DNA from: Novosphingobium sp. | GTDB lineage: Bacteria; Pseudomonadota; Alphaproteobacteria; Sphingomonadales; Sphingomonadaceae | Length of the DNA: 35,118 nucleotides | Reading direction: 5' to 3' | Assembly (NCBI GenBank): GCA_004211435.1 | Contig: SECS01000034.1 | Coordinates: 1 to 35,118 of the forward strand | Part shown: positions 14,471 to 23,329 of the stretch, piece by piece | Numbering within the stretch: position 1 is the stretch's first letter | How the letters are laid out: every line of letters begins with the position of its first letter | The notes under the pieces: generated by a model | What the model saw: only the letters and a program-made list of their open reading frames with translations | Databases searched by the model: none | What the model was told of the DNA's origin: nothing | Translations under genes and position numbers: made by a program

Positions 14471-15442
14471 TCAGTGCGTCGGTTCGCGATCGCCGCGCAG
14501 CCGCGTCGCCATCGGCGCGGCGACGATCATCTGCACGAGATGGTAGACGATCAACGGCAGGATAACGATGCCGGCCATCTCCGAAGGGAACAGCACGGTG
14601 GCCAGAGGCGCGCCCATCGCGATGCTTTTCTGCGCGCCGGCGAAGAGCATGGCGATACGATCGCCGTGCGACAGGCGCAGCAGGCCGCCGAGCAGCCAGG
14701 CACCTCCGTAGCCGAGCACCATCAGCACCGCCGAGCCCAGCAGCACGCCGGCCCAGCCCACGGCGTCCACCTTGGTCCAGATCCCTTGCTCGACCGCACC
14801 CGAGAAGGCGACGTAGACGGCTATGGCGATCGAGCTGCGATCCATCCGGGTGATGATCTGCTTGTGCTCCATGATCCATCCGCGAACGAACCCCTGCAGG
14901 ACCTGACCCGCGACGAAGGGGAGCAGCAGCATGGTCACGACCTTGACCAGTTGATCGCCATGGAACTCGCCACCCGCGTTACCTGCGAGCAAGGCAAACA
15001 GCGGCGCGCTGATGAAGACGCCGAGGATGTTGATCAGTGCCGCCGCCACGACCGAACTCGCGACGTTGCCGCCCGCGAGCGAGGAGTAGGCGGTCGCAGA
15101 CTGGACGGTCGAGGGCAAAACACCGAGATAGAGGAAACCGAGCGCCAGCATCGGCGGCAGCACGGTGGCACTCACCTGCCACAGCCCCCATCCCGCCACG
15201 GTCATCACGCCGAAGACGAAAGCCACCAGCGGCAGCAGCAGGCGATGGTTGCCGAGCCCGGCCAGAACCTCGCGCCGCGACAGTCGCAGGCCGTAGAGCA
15301 GGAAGAGAACGAACACCGCGGCGTTCGAAACCATCTGGGCGATCTCGTGCGCGCGCCCTTCGACCGGCAGCACGGTCGCGAGCAGGATCGCGGCCGTTAT
15401 CAGCCGCACCATCGGGTCAATCTTTCCCAACAAGGCGATCAA
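14471..15442 (-). CDS. Bile acid:sodium symporter family (BASS, SBF-like) transporter
   Basis: A 323-residue inner-membrane protein with about nine to ten hydrophobic helices. Family blocks include FVLFLLYGLRLSRREVLAGL, FLYLGVLPSTVQSATAYSSLAGGN (the crossover helix region) and AMLFAGAQKSIAMGAPLATVLF. These match SBF-like (PF13593) proteins, which fold like bile-acid:Na+ symporters but whose substrates are mostly unknown. The start is TTG 15442, which overlaps the racemase TGA in a TTGA junction, so it is translationally coupled; the next in-frame Met (MVRLITAAI) would remove the usual GKIDP segment. Coupling with an alpha-methylacyl-CoA racemase hints at a sterol or branched-acid substrate, by inference only. 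Confidence 0.88.
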   Translation of the reverse strand: MIALLGKIDPMVRLITAAILLATVLPVEGRAHEIAQMVSNAAVFVLFLLYGLRLSRREVLAGLGNHRLLLPLVAFVFGVMTVAGWGLWQVSATVLPPMLALGFLYLGVLPSTVQSATAYSSLAGGNVASSVVAAALINILGVFISAPLFALLAGNAGGEFHGDQLVKVVTMLLLPFVAGQVLQGFVRGWIMEHKQIITRMDRSSIAIAVYVAFSGAVEQGIWTKVDAVGWAGVLLGSAVLMVLGYGGAWLLGGLLRLSHGDRIAMLFAGAQKSIAMGAPLATVLFPSEMAGIVILPLIVYHLVQMIVAAPMATRLRGDREPTH

Positions 15443-16488
15443 CGCTCCGAAGGGCGCACGGGCGGCGCCGGCGTACCGAGGAAGCGCGGTGCCGGCGCGG
15501 GCTGGATCAGACCGTCGATCTCGATGAACGTGCCGCGCTCACGATTATGCGCGTGCAGCGGCGCCTCGGCGAGACTGAGTACCGGCGCGAAACAGGAATC
15601 GGTGTCTTCGAGCAGCGCGCACCATTCGTCGCGGGTCTTGGCACGGAATATCTCTCGCAACCGCGCTTTCGCCCGAGGCCAGGCCGCCCGACCGCCGCGC
15701 ACGAAATCGGGATCGTCAGAAAGTCCCAGCCTCTCGAGCAACAGCGCGTAGAACTGCGGCTCGAGCGGCCCCAACGCAACGAACTTGCCGTCCGCCGTCT
15801 CGTAGGTGTCGTAATAGGGAGCCCCGCCGTCGAGCACGTTCACGCCGCGCCGATCCTGCCACATGCCGTTGCCCAGCATCGTATAGGTCATAGCCGACAG
15901 CAGCGCCGCACCATCGACCATCGCCGCGTCGATCACCTGCCCTTTGCCGGTCGTGCGTGCGGACAAGATCCCGGCGAGGACGCCGAAAGCGAGCAGCATG
16001 CCACCGCCACCGAAATCGCCGACGAGGTTGACCGGTGCCATCGGCCGCTCGACCGGCCCGAACGTGTGGAGCGCCCCCGACAGCGCGATGTAGTTGATGT
16101 CGTGCCCCGCGTGCTGCGCCTTCGGGCCCTCCTGACCCCAACCCGTCATGCGCCCGATGACCAGACGCGGATTGCGCGCGAGCAGCACGTCAGGACCAAG
16201 GCCGAGCCGTTCGATCACGCCGGGACGATTGCCTTCGATCAGAGCGTCGGCGGTCTCGACGAGCGCAAGCAGGCGCTCGACGGCCTCAGGCTGCTTGAGA
16301 TCGAGCGTCAGCGGGTCACGATTGCGGTTGAGGACGTCGCGCGCTCCGAAATCGCCGAAGGGCGAGGCGCCGGGACGCGCGACGCGGATTACCCGAGCGC
16401 CGTGATCGGCCAGCATCATGCCGGCGAACGGCGCCGGTCCGATGCCGGCCAGCTCGATTACCGTTATGCCGTCAAGCGCGCCTGCCAT
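15439..16488 (-). CDS. Alpha-methylacyl-CoA racemase (CoA-transferase family III)
   Basis: A 349-residue family III CoA-transferase fold protein. The racemase-specific segment GWGQEGPKAQHAGHDINYIALSGAL carries His126, and Asp158 (NLVGDFGGG) and Glu243 (GPLEPQFY) complete the set corresponding to His126, Asp156 and Glu241 of the M. tuberculosis racemase MCR. This argues for epimerising 2-methylacyl-CoA esters (branched fatty acid or sterol side-chain intermediates) rather than CoA transfer. Start at ATG 16488 with GGGAGA upstream. First gene of a two-gene operon with the BASS transporter. Confidence 0.92.
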   Translation of the reverse strand: MAGALDGITVIELAGIGPAPFAGMMLADHGARVIRVARPGASPFGDFGARDVLNRNRDPLTLDLKQPEAVERLLALVETADALIEGNRPGVIERLGLGPDVLLARNPRLVIGRMTGWGQEGPKAQHAGHDINYIALSGALHTFGPVERPMAPVNLVGDFGGGGMLLAFGVLAGILSARTTGKGQVIDAAMVDGAALLSAMTYTMLGNGMWQDRRGVNVLDGGAPYYDTYETADGKFVALGPLEPQFYALLLERLGLSDDPDFVRGGRAAWPRAKARLREIFRAKTRDEWCALLEDTDSCFAPVLSLAEAPLHAHNRERGTFIEIDGLIQPAPAPRFLGTPAPPVRPSER

Positions 16489-16552
16489 ATCGTCTCCCGG
16501 TCCTCGACCGGACGGCGAATGCCCAAGGCCCGTGTGATTGTCGAGACGGGAA

Positions 16553-18274
16553 TCAGGTCCCGGCCAACATCGAGGCGCTCTTGTCGAGCAGAGCCTGCGC
16601 CCGAGCCGGCTGGCCAAGTGCCTGCAAGCTGAGCCCCCAGGCCTCCGTCGCCAGCGGGCTGCCGCGTTGAAGCGCATAGGCCGCGCGCGCCGTCGCTTCG
16701 GCCGCCTTGGCGTCGCCGCCGCGCAGTTGCACGCGCGACAGGTCCACGAGCAGTCGCACGTCGCCGCCGCCGCCGTTGACCCGCAAGGCTTCGAGGAGTT
16801 CGCGCGCGCGCCGCCAGTCCTGCGTTTCGACAGCGGCGCCTGCCATCATCCGCATGGCCATGCGATCGGCAGGGTTGGCGGCGAGGAACCCGCTGACCAA
16901 TGCCTTGGCTTGGGCCGCCTGGCCGGCCTGGGTGGCCGCCAGCGCCATGCGCAGCATCAGGCTCTCGGAGAACCGCACGTGGGCCGCCAGGCGATAATGC
17001 GCCAGCGCCCCCGACGCATCGCCGCCAGCGAGCATCAGATCGCCCGCGATCGCCTGGTTGAAGCCCGATCCGGGGTTCGCGGCCAGCTTGACCGCGCTGG
17101 CGGCCCGCGCCTCGTCGATCCGTCCCGCGGCCAGCAGCCCGCCGAATTCGGAGCCGATGACCACCGGGACGAAATCCGGTCGACGCGCAAAGGCCGCGCG
17201 ATCGAGCAATGGCGCCGCCAGATCGCGACGCCCTTCGGCCTCGTAGGCGCGGGCAACCAGCGCCATCAGGTAGGGCGAGGCCTCGGGTCGCGCCGCTTCC
17301 GTGGCAAAGTCGTGGATCAGAAGTCGGTTCTCACCGCGCCGCGCATAGGCCTGCGCCAGCAGCAGGCGAGCGCGCGCATTGCCTGGTTGAAGCCGATTCA
17401 ACCGCGACAGCGCCTCGGCGGCGAGGACATAGTTACCCGCCTGCATCTCGAGAACACCTTCGAGCAATTGCGCCGCGGGCACCTTGTCAAGCTTGTCGCC
17501 GGCGCGCGCGAAGAGGCCGCGTGCCAGCTCGGGCTTGCCGGCACGCGCCGCCAGTACGGCCTGGAGATAATAGGCGAGCGGGTGGCCTGGCTCGATCGAG
17601 AGCATCAACCGCGTCGTTTCGAGCATCTTCTTGGCGCGCCCGAGGTCGCCGAGCGTCGCGGCATATTCGCCGAGCACGTCGACATCGCGCGGCGCCTGCC
17701 GCAACGCGCGCTCGAACCAGGGCAAGGCCGCGGCCAGCCCCTGTTGATCGCGCACGAACTGAGCCTTGAATTCAAGCGCGCGAACATTGCCGGGTTCGAG
17801 CTTCAGCGCATAGTCGGCCGCATCGTTCGCGAGCATATGCTCACCGCCGATATAGCGGAGCCGTCCGATCTCCACCCACATCGAGGCATCGCGCGGAGTG
17901 ATCGCCATGGCCTCGTCGAAGGCCCGGCCAGCAGCGAGAAGATCGCCGGTCTCGCGCTCGAGCTGGGCCAGCTTGCGGAAGCCCCAGGCCGCGGTCTCGC
18001 GGGTGAATTCCTCGGGCGCGAGCCAGTCACGCGCCTTCTCTGGCTCCCCCTGGACGAGGTAGGCCTCGCCCATATAGGCCGCGACCGCCGCGCGTGGGGC
18101 GCCCGCACCGAGTGCGCGCTGCAGGCTGACTTCGGCGGCGATGCCGTCGCCTCGCCCCAGCGACGCTCGTGCCTCGCCAACGAGATCGGTCCAGCCCGGC
18201 TCGGCCACGCCGGGTCCCGCCAACGCCGCGGCGAACAGGGCCGCCGTCATTAGCCAGGGCCGCCGTCGCGGCAT
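16553..18274 (-). CDS. TPR-repeat protein of the PEP-CTERM regulatory locus (PrsT-like)
   Basis: A 573-residue exported protein with a signal peptide (RRRPWLMTAALFAAALAGPGVAEP) followed by some 12-14 tandem tetratricopeptide-like helical repeats. Examples are GDLLAAGRAFDEAMAITPRD and GDASGALAHYRLAAHVRFSE, each with the A-A-L/Y-P spacing. There is no catalytic motif. TPR proteins in exosortase/EPS loci (PrsT) are thought to be scaffolds for polysaccharide export or assembly. It is shorter than the roughly 900-residue PrsT of other genomes, so the name is by context. Start 18274 gives a clean signal peptide; ATG 18295, overlapping prsR by 17 bases, is an alternative. Last gene of the operon. 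Confidence 0.8.
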   Translation of the reverse strand: MPRRRPWLMTAALFAAALAGPGVAEPGWTDLVGEARASLGRGDGIAAEVSLQRALGAGAPRAAVAAYMGEAYLVQGEPEKARDWLAPEEFTRETAAWGFRKLAQLERETGDLLAAGRAFDEAMAITPRDASMWVEIGRLRYIGGEHMLANDAADYALKLEPGNVRALEFKAQFVRDQQGLAAALPWFERALRQAPRDVDVLGEYAATLGDLGRAKKMLETTRLMLSIEPGHPLAYYLQAVLAARAGKPELARGLFARAGDKLDKVPAAQLLEGVLEMQAGNYVLAAEALSRLNRLQPGNARARLLLAQAYARRGENRLLIHDFATEAARPEASPYLMALVARAYEAEGRRDLAAPLLDRAAFARRPDFVPVVIGSEFGGLLAAGRIDEARAASAVKLAANPGSGFNQAIAGDLMLAGGDASGALAHYRLAAHVRFSESLMLRMALAATQAGQAAQAKALVSGFLAANPADRMAMRMMAGAAVETQDWRRARELLEALRVNGGGGDVRLLVDLSRVQLRGGDAKAAEATARAAYALQRGSPLATEAWGLSLQALGQPARAQALLDKSASMLAGT

Positions 18275-18278
18275 GCGA

Positions 18279-19646
18279 TCAGGCGCTGAGGTCATACTGC
18301 TTGAGCAGGTCATAGAGGGTCGGCCGGCTGATCCCCAGCATCTTGGCCGTGCTCGAGATGTTTCCTTCGCTCCGGGCCAGCGCGTGGCGGATGACCTTGC
18401 GATCGGACGCCTCGCGTGCGGTCTTGAGATTGAGCGCGCCAACGACTTCGGCATCGGGCTCGGCCAGATCGAGATCGACAGCCGTGACGAGCTTGCCGTC
18501 GGCCATGATCACCGCGCGCTTCACGCGATTCTCGAGCTCGCGGACGTTGCCCGGCCAAGGCCAGGCATCGATCGCGGTCAGGGCATTGGCGGCGAAACCG
18601 CGGACCTGCGGGTTCATCTCCTTGGCGAAGCGCGCGAGGAAGACCTTGGCGAGCAGGGTCGCGTCCCCCGGCCGCTCGGCCAGGCTCGGGATTTTCACGA
18701 CAATCTCGGCCAGGCGATAGAACAGATCCTCGCGGAAGCGGCCGTCGCCGATCATCGTCTCGAGATCCTGGTGCGTGGCGCAGACGATCCGCGTGTCGAC
18801 CGCTATAGAACGGCGCGAGCCGATCCGCTCGATCACGCGTTCCTGCAGAAAGCGGAGCAGCTTGACCTGGAGCTGGAACGGAATGTCGCCGACCTCGTCG
18901 AGGAACAGCGTGCCGCCTGCGGCCTGCTCGATCTTGCCTTCGGTGGTCTTGATCGCGCCGGTGAAGGCACCCTTCTCGTAGCCGAACAACTCGCTTTCGA
19001 GCAGGTTCTCGGGAATCGCCGCGCAGTTGATCGCGACGAAGGCGCCATCGGCGCGATCGCTCGCCTCGTGCAGCCCGCGCGCGAGCAGTTCCTTGCCCGT
19101 GCCCGAGGCGCCGAGCAGCATGACCGAGACATTGGTGTTGGCGACGCGCTCGATCGTGCGCGCGACGCGGACCATCTCGGGCGCGGCGGTGATCATGGTG
19201 CCGAGCACGCGATCGTCCTTGGCGGGCCGCGCGGCCAAGGTGCGGTTTTCACCCTCGATGCGATGGAGTTCGAATGCGCGGCGAACGATCAGGCCGATCG
19301 CCTCGATGTCGATCGGCTTCTGGTAGAAGTCGTATGCGCCCTTGGCGATGGCCTGGAGCGCGGACTCGCGCGCACCGTGGCCCGAGGCGACGATCACCTT
19401 GGTGTCGGGCTTGAGCGCCATGATCTCGTCGAGCACGGCGAAGCCCTCGGTCGTGCCGTCGGGGTCGGGCGGCAGGCCGAGATCGAGCGTCACCACCGCC
19501 GGCTCCTCGGCGCGCAGGGCGGTCAGCGCTGAGGCGCGATCACCGGCTACGATCACCTCGAAGTCCTCGTAGGCCCACTTGAGCTGCGCCTGCAGCCCGG
19601 CATCGTCCTCGACGACGAGCAGCTTGGGCTTGGATGGGGTGGTCAT
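18279..19646 (-). CDS. prsR: PEP-CTERM-box sigma54-dependent response regulator PrsR
   Basis: A 455-residue NtrC-type activator. The receiver domain (1-120) has the acidic pair Glu13/Asp14-Asp15, phospho-acceptor Asp55 (TLDLGLPPDPDG) and Lys110 (QKPID). The AAA+ domain has Walker A GASGTGKE (179-186), the sigma54-contact loop GAFTGA (226-231) and Walker B GGTLFLDEVGD. The C-terminal Fis-type HTH is NISSTAKMLGISRPTLYDLLKQY. It overlaps prsK by four bases (ATGA), as expected for a kinase-regulator pair. In other bacteria PrsR activates PEP-CTERM/exosortase genes through RpoN; no target with a PEP-CTERM tail is in this window. Confidence 0.94.
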   Translation of the reverse strand: MTTPSKPKLLVVEDDAGLQAQLKWAYEDFEVIVAGDRASALTALRAEEPAVVTLDLGLPPDPDGTTEGFAVLDEIMALKPDTKVIVASGHGARESALQAIAKGAYDFYQKPIDIEAIGLIVRRAFELHRIEGENRTLAARPAKDDRVLGTMITAAPEMVRVARTIERVANTNVSVMLLGASGTGKELLARGLHEASDRADGAFVAINCAAIPENLLESELFGYEKGAFTGAIKTTEGKIEQAAGGTLFLDEVGDIPFQLQVKLLRFLQERVIERIGSRRSIAVDTRIVCATHQDLETMIGDGRFREDLFYRLAEIVVKIPSLAERPGDATLLAKVFLARFAKEMNPQVRGFAANALTAIDAWPWPGNVRELENRVKRAVIMADGKLVTAVDLDLAEPDAEVVGALNLKTAREASDRKVIRHALARSEGNISSTAKMLGISRPTLYDLLKQYDLSA

Positions 19647-21766
19647 GCAGCTTTCTCCGCCGGGTTTCCGGCTCGATTGTCGAAAAGTTCGCTCGTGGCT
19701 GTGAGCGGCAGGCGAATGGTGAAGCGTGAGCCCAGCCCTTCGCGCGATTCCACCTCGAGCCGTCCACCCATGGCGATCACCAGTTCGCGCGCCTCGAAGG
19801 CGCCGATGCCGAAACCGCCGGTCTTCGAGGAGAAGAACGGCTTGAACAGTTTCGTCCTGACGAAGTCGGGCGACATGCCCGTGCCCGAGTCGACCACGTC
19901 GAACCGCGCGTGGACGCCGTCAGCCGCGGCGCTGACATAGACCGGGCGGTTGGCGGCGCTGGCATCGATCGCGTTCTGGATCAGATGGGTGAGCACCTGT
20001 TCGAGCGCCTCGCGGTTGGCCATGACCGCCTCGTCGAGGCACTCGCCGACCACGACCGGATGGCCGACGCGAAACCGGCCGGCCACGGCGTCGACGACCT
20101 CGGTCGCGAGCACGGCATCGACCTTCTCGATAGCCCCGTTGCCGTAGCGCGACAGACGCGCGAGCAGCGCATTGAGCTTGTCCGCCGAATTGCGCAGCGT
20201 CACCAGCATGTCGTCGCGGAAGGCCGGCTTGTCCGCATGCTTTTCGGCGTTGCGCGCGAGCAGGCTGAGCTGGCTCGCGAGATTCTTGATGTCGTGCATG
20301 ACGAAGGCGATGCGGCGATGGAAATCGTCGAACCGGCCCGCCTCGGCCAGCGCCTCCTGGCCGGCATGTTCGGCAAGATATGAAGCGAGCTGCTGGCCCA
20401 CGACACGCAGCAGGTCGAAGTCCTCCCAGTCGAGCTGGCGCGCCATCGGCGGGCGAGCCAGCACGACGAGTCCGACCAGGCGCTCGTAATGGATCAGTGG
20501 CACCAATGCCCAGGCGCGCGATTCCTGCCGCAGCCATTCGGGCACGACCTGCCCCTCGCCGCGCGAATCCCGGCCGCCGCGCAGGTCATCCATGTGGACG
20601 ATGAAACCCTCGCGCTCGAAGAAGGCGACGGCGGTCGGGCTCAGCGCCACGGCGGGCACGTCGGCCGCGGGCCAGTGCCAGCGCGCCGCCAGGGTCATCT
20701 CGCCGTGATCGCCGGGGGCGAGCAACAGTCCCGCCGGGCACTCGGCGATGTCGGCGATCGCCTGGACCACGCGCTCGCCCAGCGGTGCGCCGCCGCAGCT
20801 GTTGCCGATCGTACGGGTGAAGCGCAGCCATTCCTCGCGATAGTCGTAGCGGTGCTGGAACAGGTGCTTGGCCAGCGTCACCTTGAGCCATCCGCGCAGG
20901 CGGCGCGAAGGCAGGAACAGGATCGCCGCGACGCTGGCGAGGATGACGAAGCCCAGCCCCATCACGCGCGCATAGTCGCCGCCCGCGTAGGACAGCCAAC
21001 GCGCGACCGCGACCATCGTCGCAAGATAGGCACCGATGACGATCAGCGAAAAGGTTTGGAAGGTCACCGCACGCGAGGGACGGAACCGCTGGCCGGCGCG
21101 CTCCTGCGTCGCGCCCAAGGCGAGCAGCACCGCCAACGCGATCGCCGACAGGCCCCGCAGCGCGGCGACCTCGGCGGGCCACCCGCTGGTCAGATAGGCG
21201 ATCGTGTAGAGATTGAGGTCGACGGTCCACAGCACCGCCAGGCCCGTCGCGGGCCAGAGCAGCACCGAGCGTGACTGGTTCGAGGCGCCCGCATAGAGAT
21301 TGTGGACGAGTACGAGGGCGCCGACCGTGATCAGCAGGCGCAACAGGACGATAGAATCGAACGCGACATCGGCGATCGCAGGCCCAAACGCGAGATGGAC
21401 GATGATCACGTCGATCGCCGCCTGGAGCAGCTCCACGGCGGCGAGAACCGCCAGAACGGGGCGGATCGGGCCGAGGCTGGCATGTCGCCCGTCGACCGCG
21501 AACAGGCGGTAGGTCACGCCCAGCCAGGCCAGATTGCGCGCCGCTTCGGCGAGCGATGCCGGCAGCCCGCCGTCGCCCAGCACGGCGACGATCAGGCAGC
21601 GGATTGCGGTCAGCGCGAGGCCGATCACGATCGCCGGCCAGGCGTCGCCGAAGCCCTTGCGCCGGCTCAGCAGCCAAACGGCAGCGGTCGCTGCGGCGAC
21701 CGCACCGACGAGGTGCGTGCTCGCGCCCGCCAGCGTCCAGAAGGGGCTGATCGCGTCCTCGGTCAC
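19643..21766 (-). CDS. prsK: PEP-CTERM system histidine kinase PrsK
   Basis: A 707-residue sensor kinase. The first 300 residues hold about eight transmembrane helices, followed by a GAF-like domain (about 320-470; SCGGAPLGERVVQAIADIAECPAGLLLA). The DHp helix has the phospho-acceptor His in VMHDIKNLASQLSLLARN. The ATPase has the N-box LTHLIQNAIDAS, the G1 box VVDSGTGMSPDFV and the F/G2 box LFKPFFSSKTGGFGIG. This architecture (multi-TM, GAF, HisKA, HATPase) is typical of PrsK. Its stimulus is unknown. It lies 10 bases after the glycosyltransferase and overlaps prsR by four bases, so it is co-expressed with both. Confidence 0.94.
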   Translation of the reverse strand: MTEDAISPFWTLAGASTHLVGAVAAATAAVWLLSRRKGFGDAWPAIVIGLALTAIRCLIVAVLGDGGLPASLAEAARNLAWLGVTYRLFAVDGRHASLGPIRPVLAVLAAVELLQAAIDVIIVHLAFGPAIADVAFDSIVLLRLLITVGALVLVHNLYAGASNQSRSVLLWPATGLAVLWTVDLNLYTIAYLTSGWPAEVAALRGLSAIALAVLLALGATQERAGQRFRPSRAVTFQTFSLIVIGAYLATMVAVARWLSYAGGDYARVMGLGFVILASVAAILFLPSRRLRGWLKVTLAKHLFQHRYDYREEWLRFTRTIGNSCGGAPLGERVVQAIADIAECPAGLLLAPGDHGEMTLAARWHWPAADVPAVALSPTAVAFFEREGFIVHMDDLRGGRDSRGEGQVVPEWLRQESRAWALVPLIHYERLVGLVVLARPPMARQLDWEDFDLLRVVGQQLASYLAEHAGQEALAEAGRFDDFHRRIAFVMHDIKNLASQLSLLARNAEKHADKPAFRDDMLVTLRNSADKLNALLARLSRYGNGAIEKVDAVLATEVVDAVAGRFRVGHPVVVGECLDEAVMANREALEQVLTHLIQNAIDASAANRPVYVSAAADGVHARFDVVDSGTGMSPDFVRTKLFKPFFSSKTGGFGIGAFEARELVIAMGGRLEVESREGLGSRFTIRLPLTATSELFDNRAGNPAEKAA

Positions 21767-21776
21767 CGCAGAGCCG

Positions 21777-23162
21777 TTACCGCGCGCCTTCGTGCCAGAG
21801 CACGACGCGCAGGGTCTGGAGGATGATCAGCAGATCGAGGAAGGGCGTGTAGTTCTTGGCGTAGTAGAGGTCGTATTCGAGCTTGTGCCGCGAATCCTCG
21901 ATAGAGGCGCCATAGGGGTAGTTGACCTGGGCCCAACCGGTGATGCCCGGCTTCACCATGTGACGCTCGGCATAGTAGTTGAGCTGTTCCTCGAGGTCGG
22001 CGACGAATTCGGGGCGCTCGGGACGCGGACCGACGAAGCTCATTTCGCCCTTCAGCACGGTCCAGGCCTGAGGCAGTTCGTCGATGCGGACCTTGCGGAT
22101 GAAGTTGCCGATACGCGTCACGCGCGGGTCGTTCTTGGTTGCCCACTGCGCGCCGCCCGCTTCGGCATCGGTGCGCATCGAGCGCAGCTTGATGACGTCG
22201 AACTTCTGTCCGTAGAGCCCGACGCGCGACTGGCGGTAGAAGGCGGGGCCACGGCTGTCGATCTTCACCAGCAATGCGAAGATCACGATCACCGGCGCGG
22301 TCAGCAGCAGCAGCAGCGCGCTCGCGCCGATGTCGAAGGCGCGCTTGGCCACGCTGGAAACCGCGCGCCCCGAGGAGAACCCGTCGGAGAAGATCAGCCA
22401 CGAGGGATTGACCGTGTCGAGATCGACGCGGCCGGTCTCGCGCTCGAGGAAACTCGAGAAATCGTTGACGTGGACGCCGGCGGTCTTGATCCGCAGCAGG
22501 TCCTTGAGCGGCAGCGCGTTGCGCCGCTCTTCGAGCGCGAGGACGACCTCGCTGACGCCGAGGTTCTCGACGAAGCGCGTGAGATTGTGGATCGCCGAAC
22601 GCGCGATCGCCTCTTCGACCACCGGCGCGCTCTCGCTCATGCCGACATAGCTCACGATCACGAAGCCGCTCTCGGACTTGTCGCCAAGTTCGCGCAGGCG
22701 TTGCGCGCGGTTGCCCGCGCCGAGCACGAGCACGCGGCGACGAAACGCAGAGGTGCCGAGAATGCCGCCGATGACCAAACGATTGAGCACGAGCAGGACA
22801 ATCGCCAGAGCCATGCCGTAGGCCAGGGTCGAGCGCCAGAAGTTGTGCGCGTCGAGGACGAAGTCGATGAACGACAGCGCGATGATGCCCAGCGAGACGG
22901 CGACCAGCAGCCTTGCGCAGGCGAAGCGCATCGAACGCAGCGAGTCGGCACCATAGACGCCGACCGAAATCATCGCCGCCAGCATCATGCCGGCGAAACC
23001 GGCGTGAGACCACACGCGCTCGTGAAAGAAGCCGGGATCCATCTCGATCTGCCCGGCGCGCAGCCGCCAGGCAAGCTCGCCCGCGGTTACCAGCAGCAGC
23101 AGGTCGAAAAGCCCGAGCAGCAGGACCGCGTGCGGGATATAGTGCTTGAACACCCTGATCAT
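21777..23162 (-). CDS. PEP-CTERM-system sugar transferase (TIGR03013-type, EPS initiation)
   Basis: A 461-residue polyprenyl-phosphate sugar-1-phosphate transferase. Several N-terminal helices (VLLLGLFDLLLLVTAGELAW onward) are followed by a Rossmann-like CoA-binding domain (RRVLVLGAGNRAQRLREL). The C-terminal catalytic bacterial sugar-transferase domain (PF02397) starts at KRAFDIGASALLLLLTAPV and contains KLRSMRTDAE, RKVRIDELPQAWTVLKGEMS and FVGPRPERPEF. It probably loads the first sugar onto undecaprenyl phosphate for an exopolysaccharide. Start at ATG 23162 (MIRVFKHYIPHAVLLL, AAGG 6 bases before). First gene of the prs operon; the upstream gap carries TCGG boxes. Confidence 0.92.
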   Translation of the reverse strand: MIRVFKHYIPHAVLLLGLFDLLLLVTAGELAWRLRAGQIEMDPGFFHERVWSHAGFAGMMLAAMISVGVYGADSLRSMRFACARLLVAVSLGIIALSFIDFVLDAHNFWRSTLAYGMALAIVLLVLNRLVIGGILGTSAFRRRVLVLGAGNRAQRLRELGDKSESGFVIVSYVGMSESAPVVEEAIARSAIHNLTRFVENLGVSEVVLALEERRNALPLKDLLRIKTAGVHVNDFSSFLERETGRVDLDTVNPSWLIFSDGFSSGRAVSSVAKRAFDIGASALLLLLTAPVIVIFALLVKIDSRGPAFYRQSRVGLYGQKFDVIKLRSMRTDAEAGGAQWATKNDPRVTRIGNFIRKVRIDELPQAWTVLKGEMSFVGPRPERPEFVADLEEQLNYYAERHMVKPGITGWAQVNYPYGASIEDSRHKLEYDLYYAKNYTPFLDLLIILQTLRVVLWHEGAR

Positions 23163-23227
23163 GATGGCCTTGCTCAGCGTCCGGCCCGTGACGGACCGTC
23201 GAACATGCCTAGGCCAAAGGCGTAAAA

Positions 23228-23303
23228 TGTCGGTAAAGCTGACAGTGCCGATCAATCGGCAAGTGGCGAATTATCGGCCTTTATCGGGACATTGTCGGCA
23301 AAA
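23228..23303 (-). promoter_or_regulatory. TCGG-rich upstream region with perfect palindrome before the glycosyltransferase/prs operon
   Basis: TGCCGAT-CA-ATCGGCA (23246-23261) is a perfect 7+2+7 inverted repeat. TGTCGGTAAA (23228-23237) and TGTCGGCAAAA (23293-23303) are near-identical direct repeats on either side, and two more TATCGG words lie between them. Together they give five TCGG words in about 75 bases, some 70-140 bases before the start codon. No regulator can be assigned. I found no -24/-12 sigma54 promoter with proper spacing here. Confidence 0.5.
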
Positions 23304-23329
23304 TTTACAGCGGACGGTGCCCTTCGGCA

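Noticed and set aside
23163..23329. A sigma54 (-24/-12) promoter before the glycosyltransferase operon.
   Set aside because: The best GG...GC pair (in the GGCAC word on the minus strand) has a spacing of 10 instead of 12 bases.
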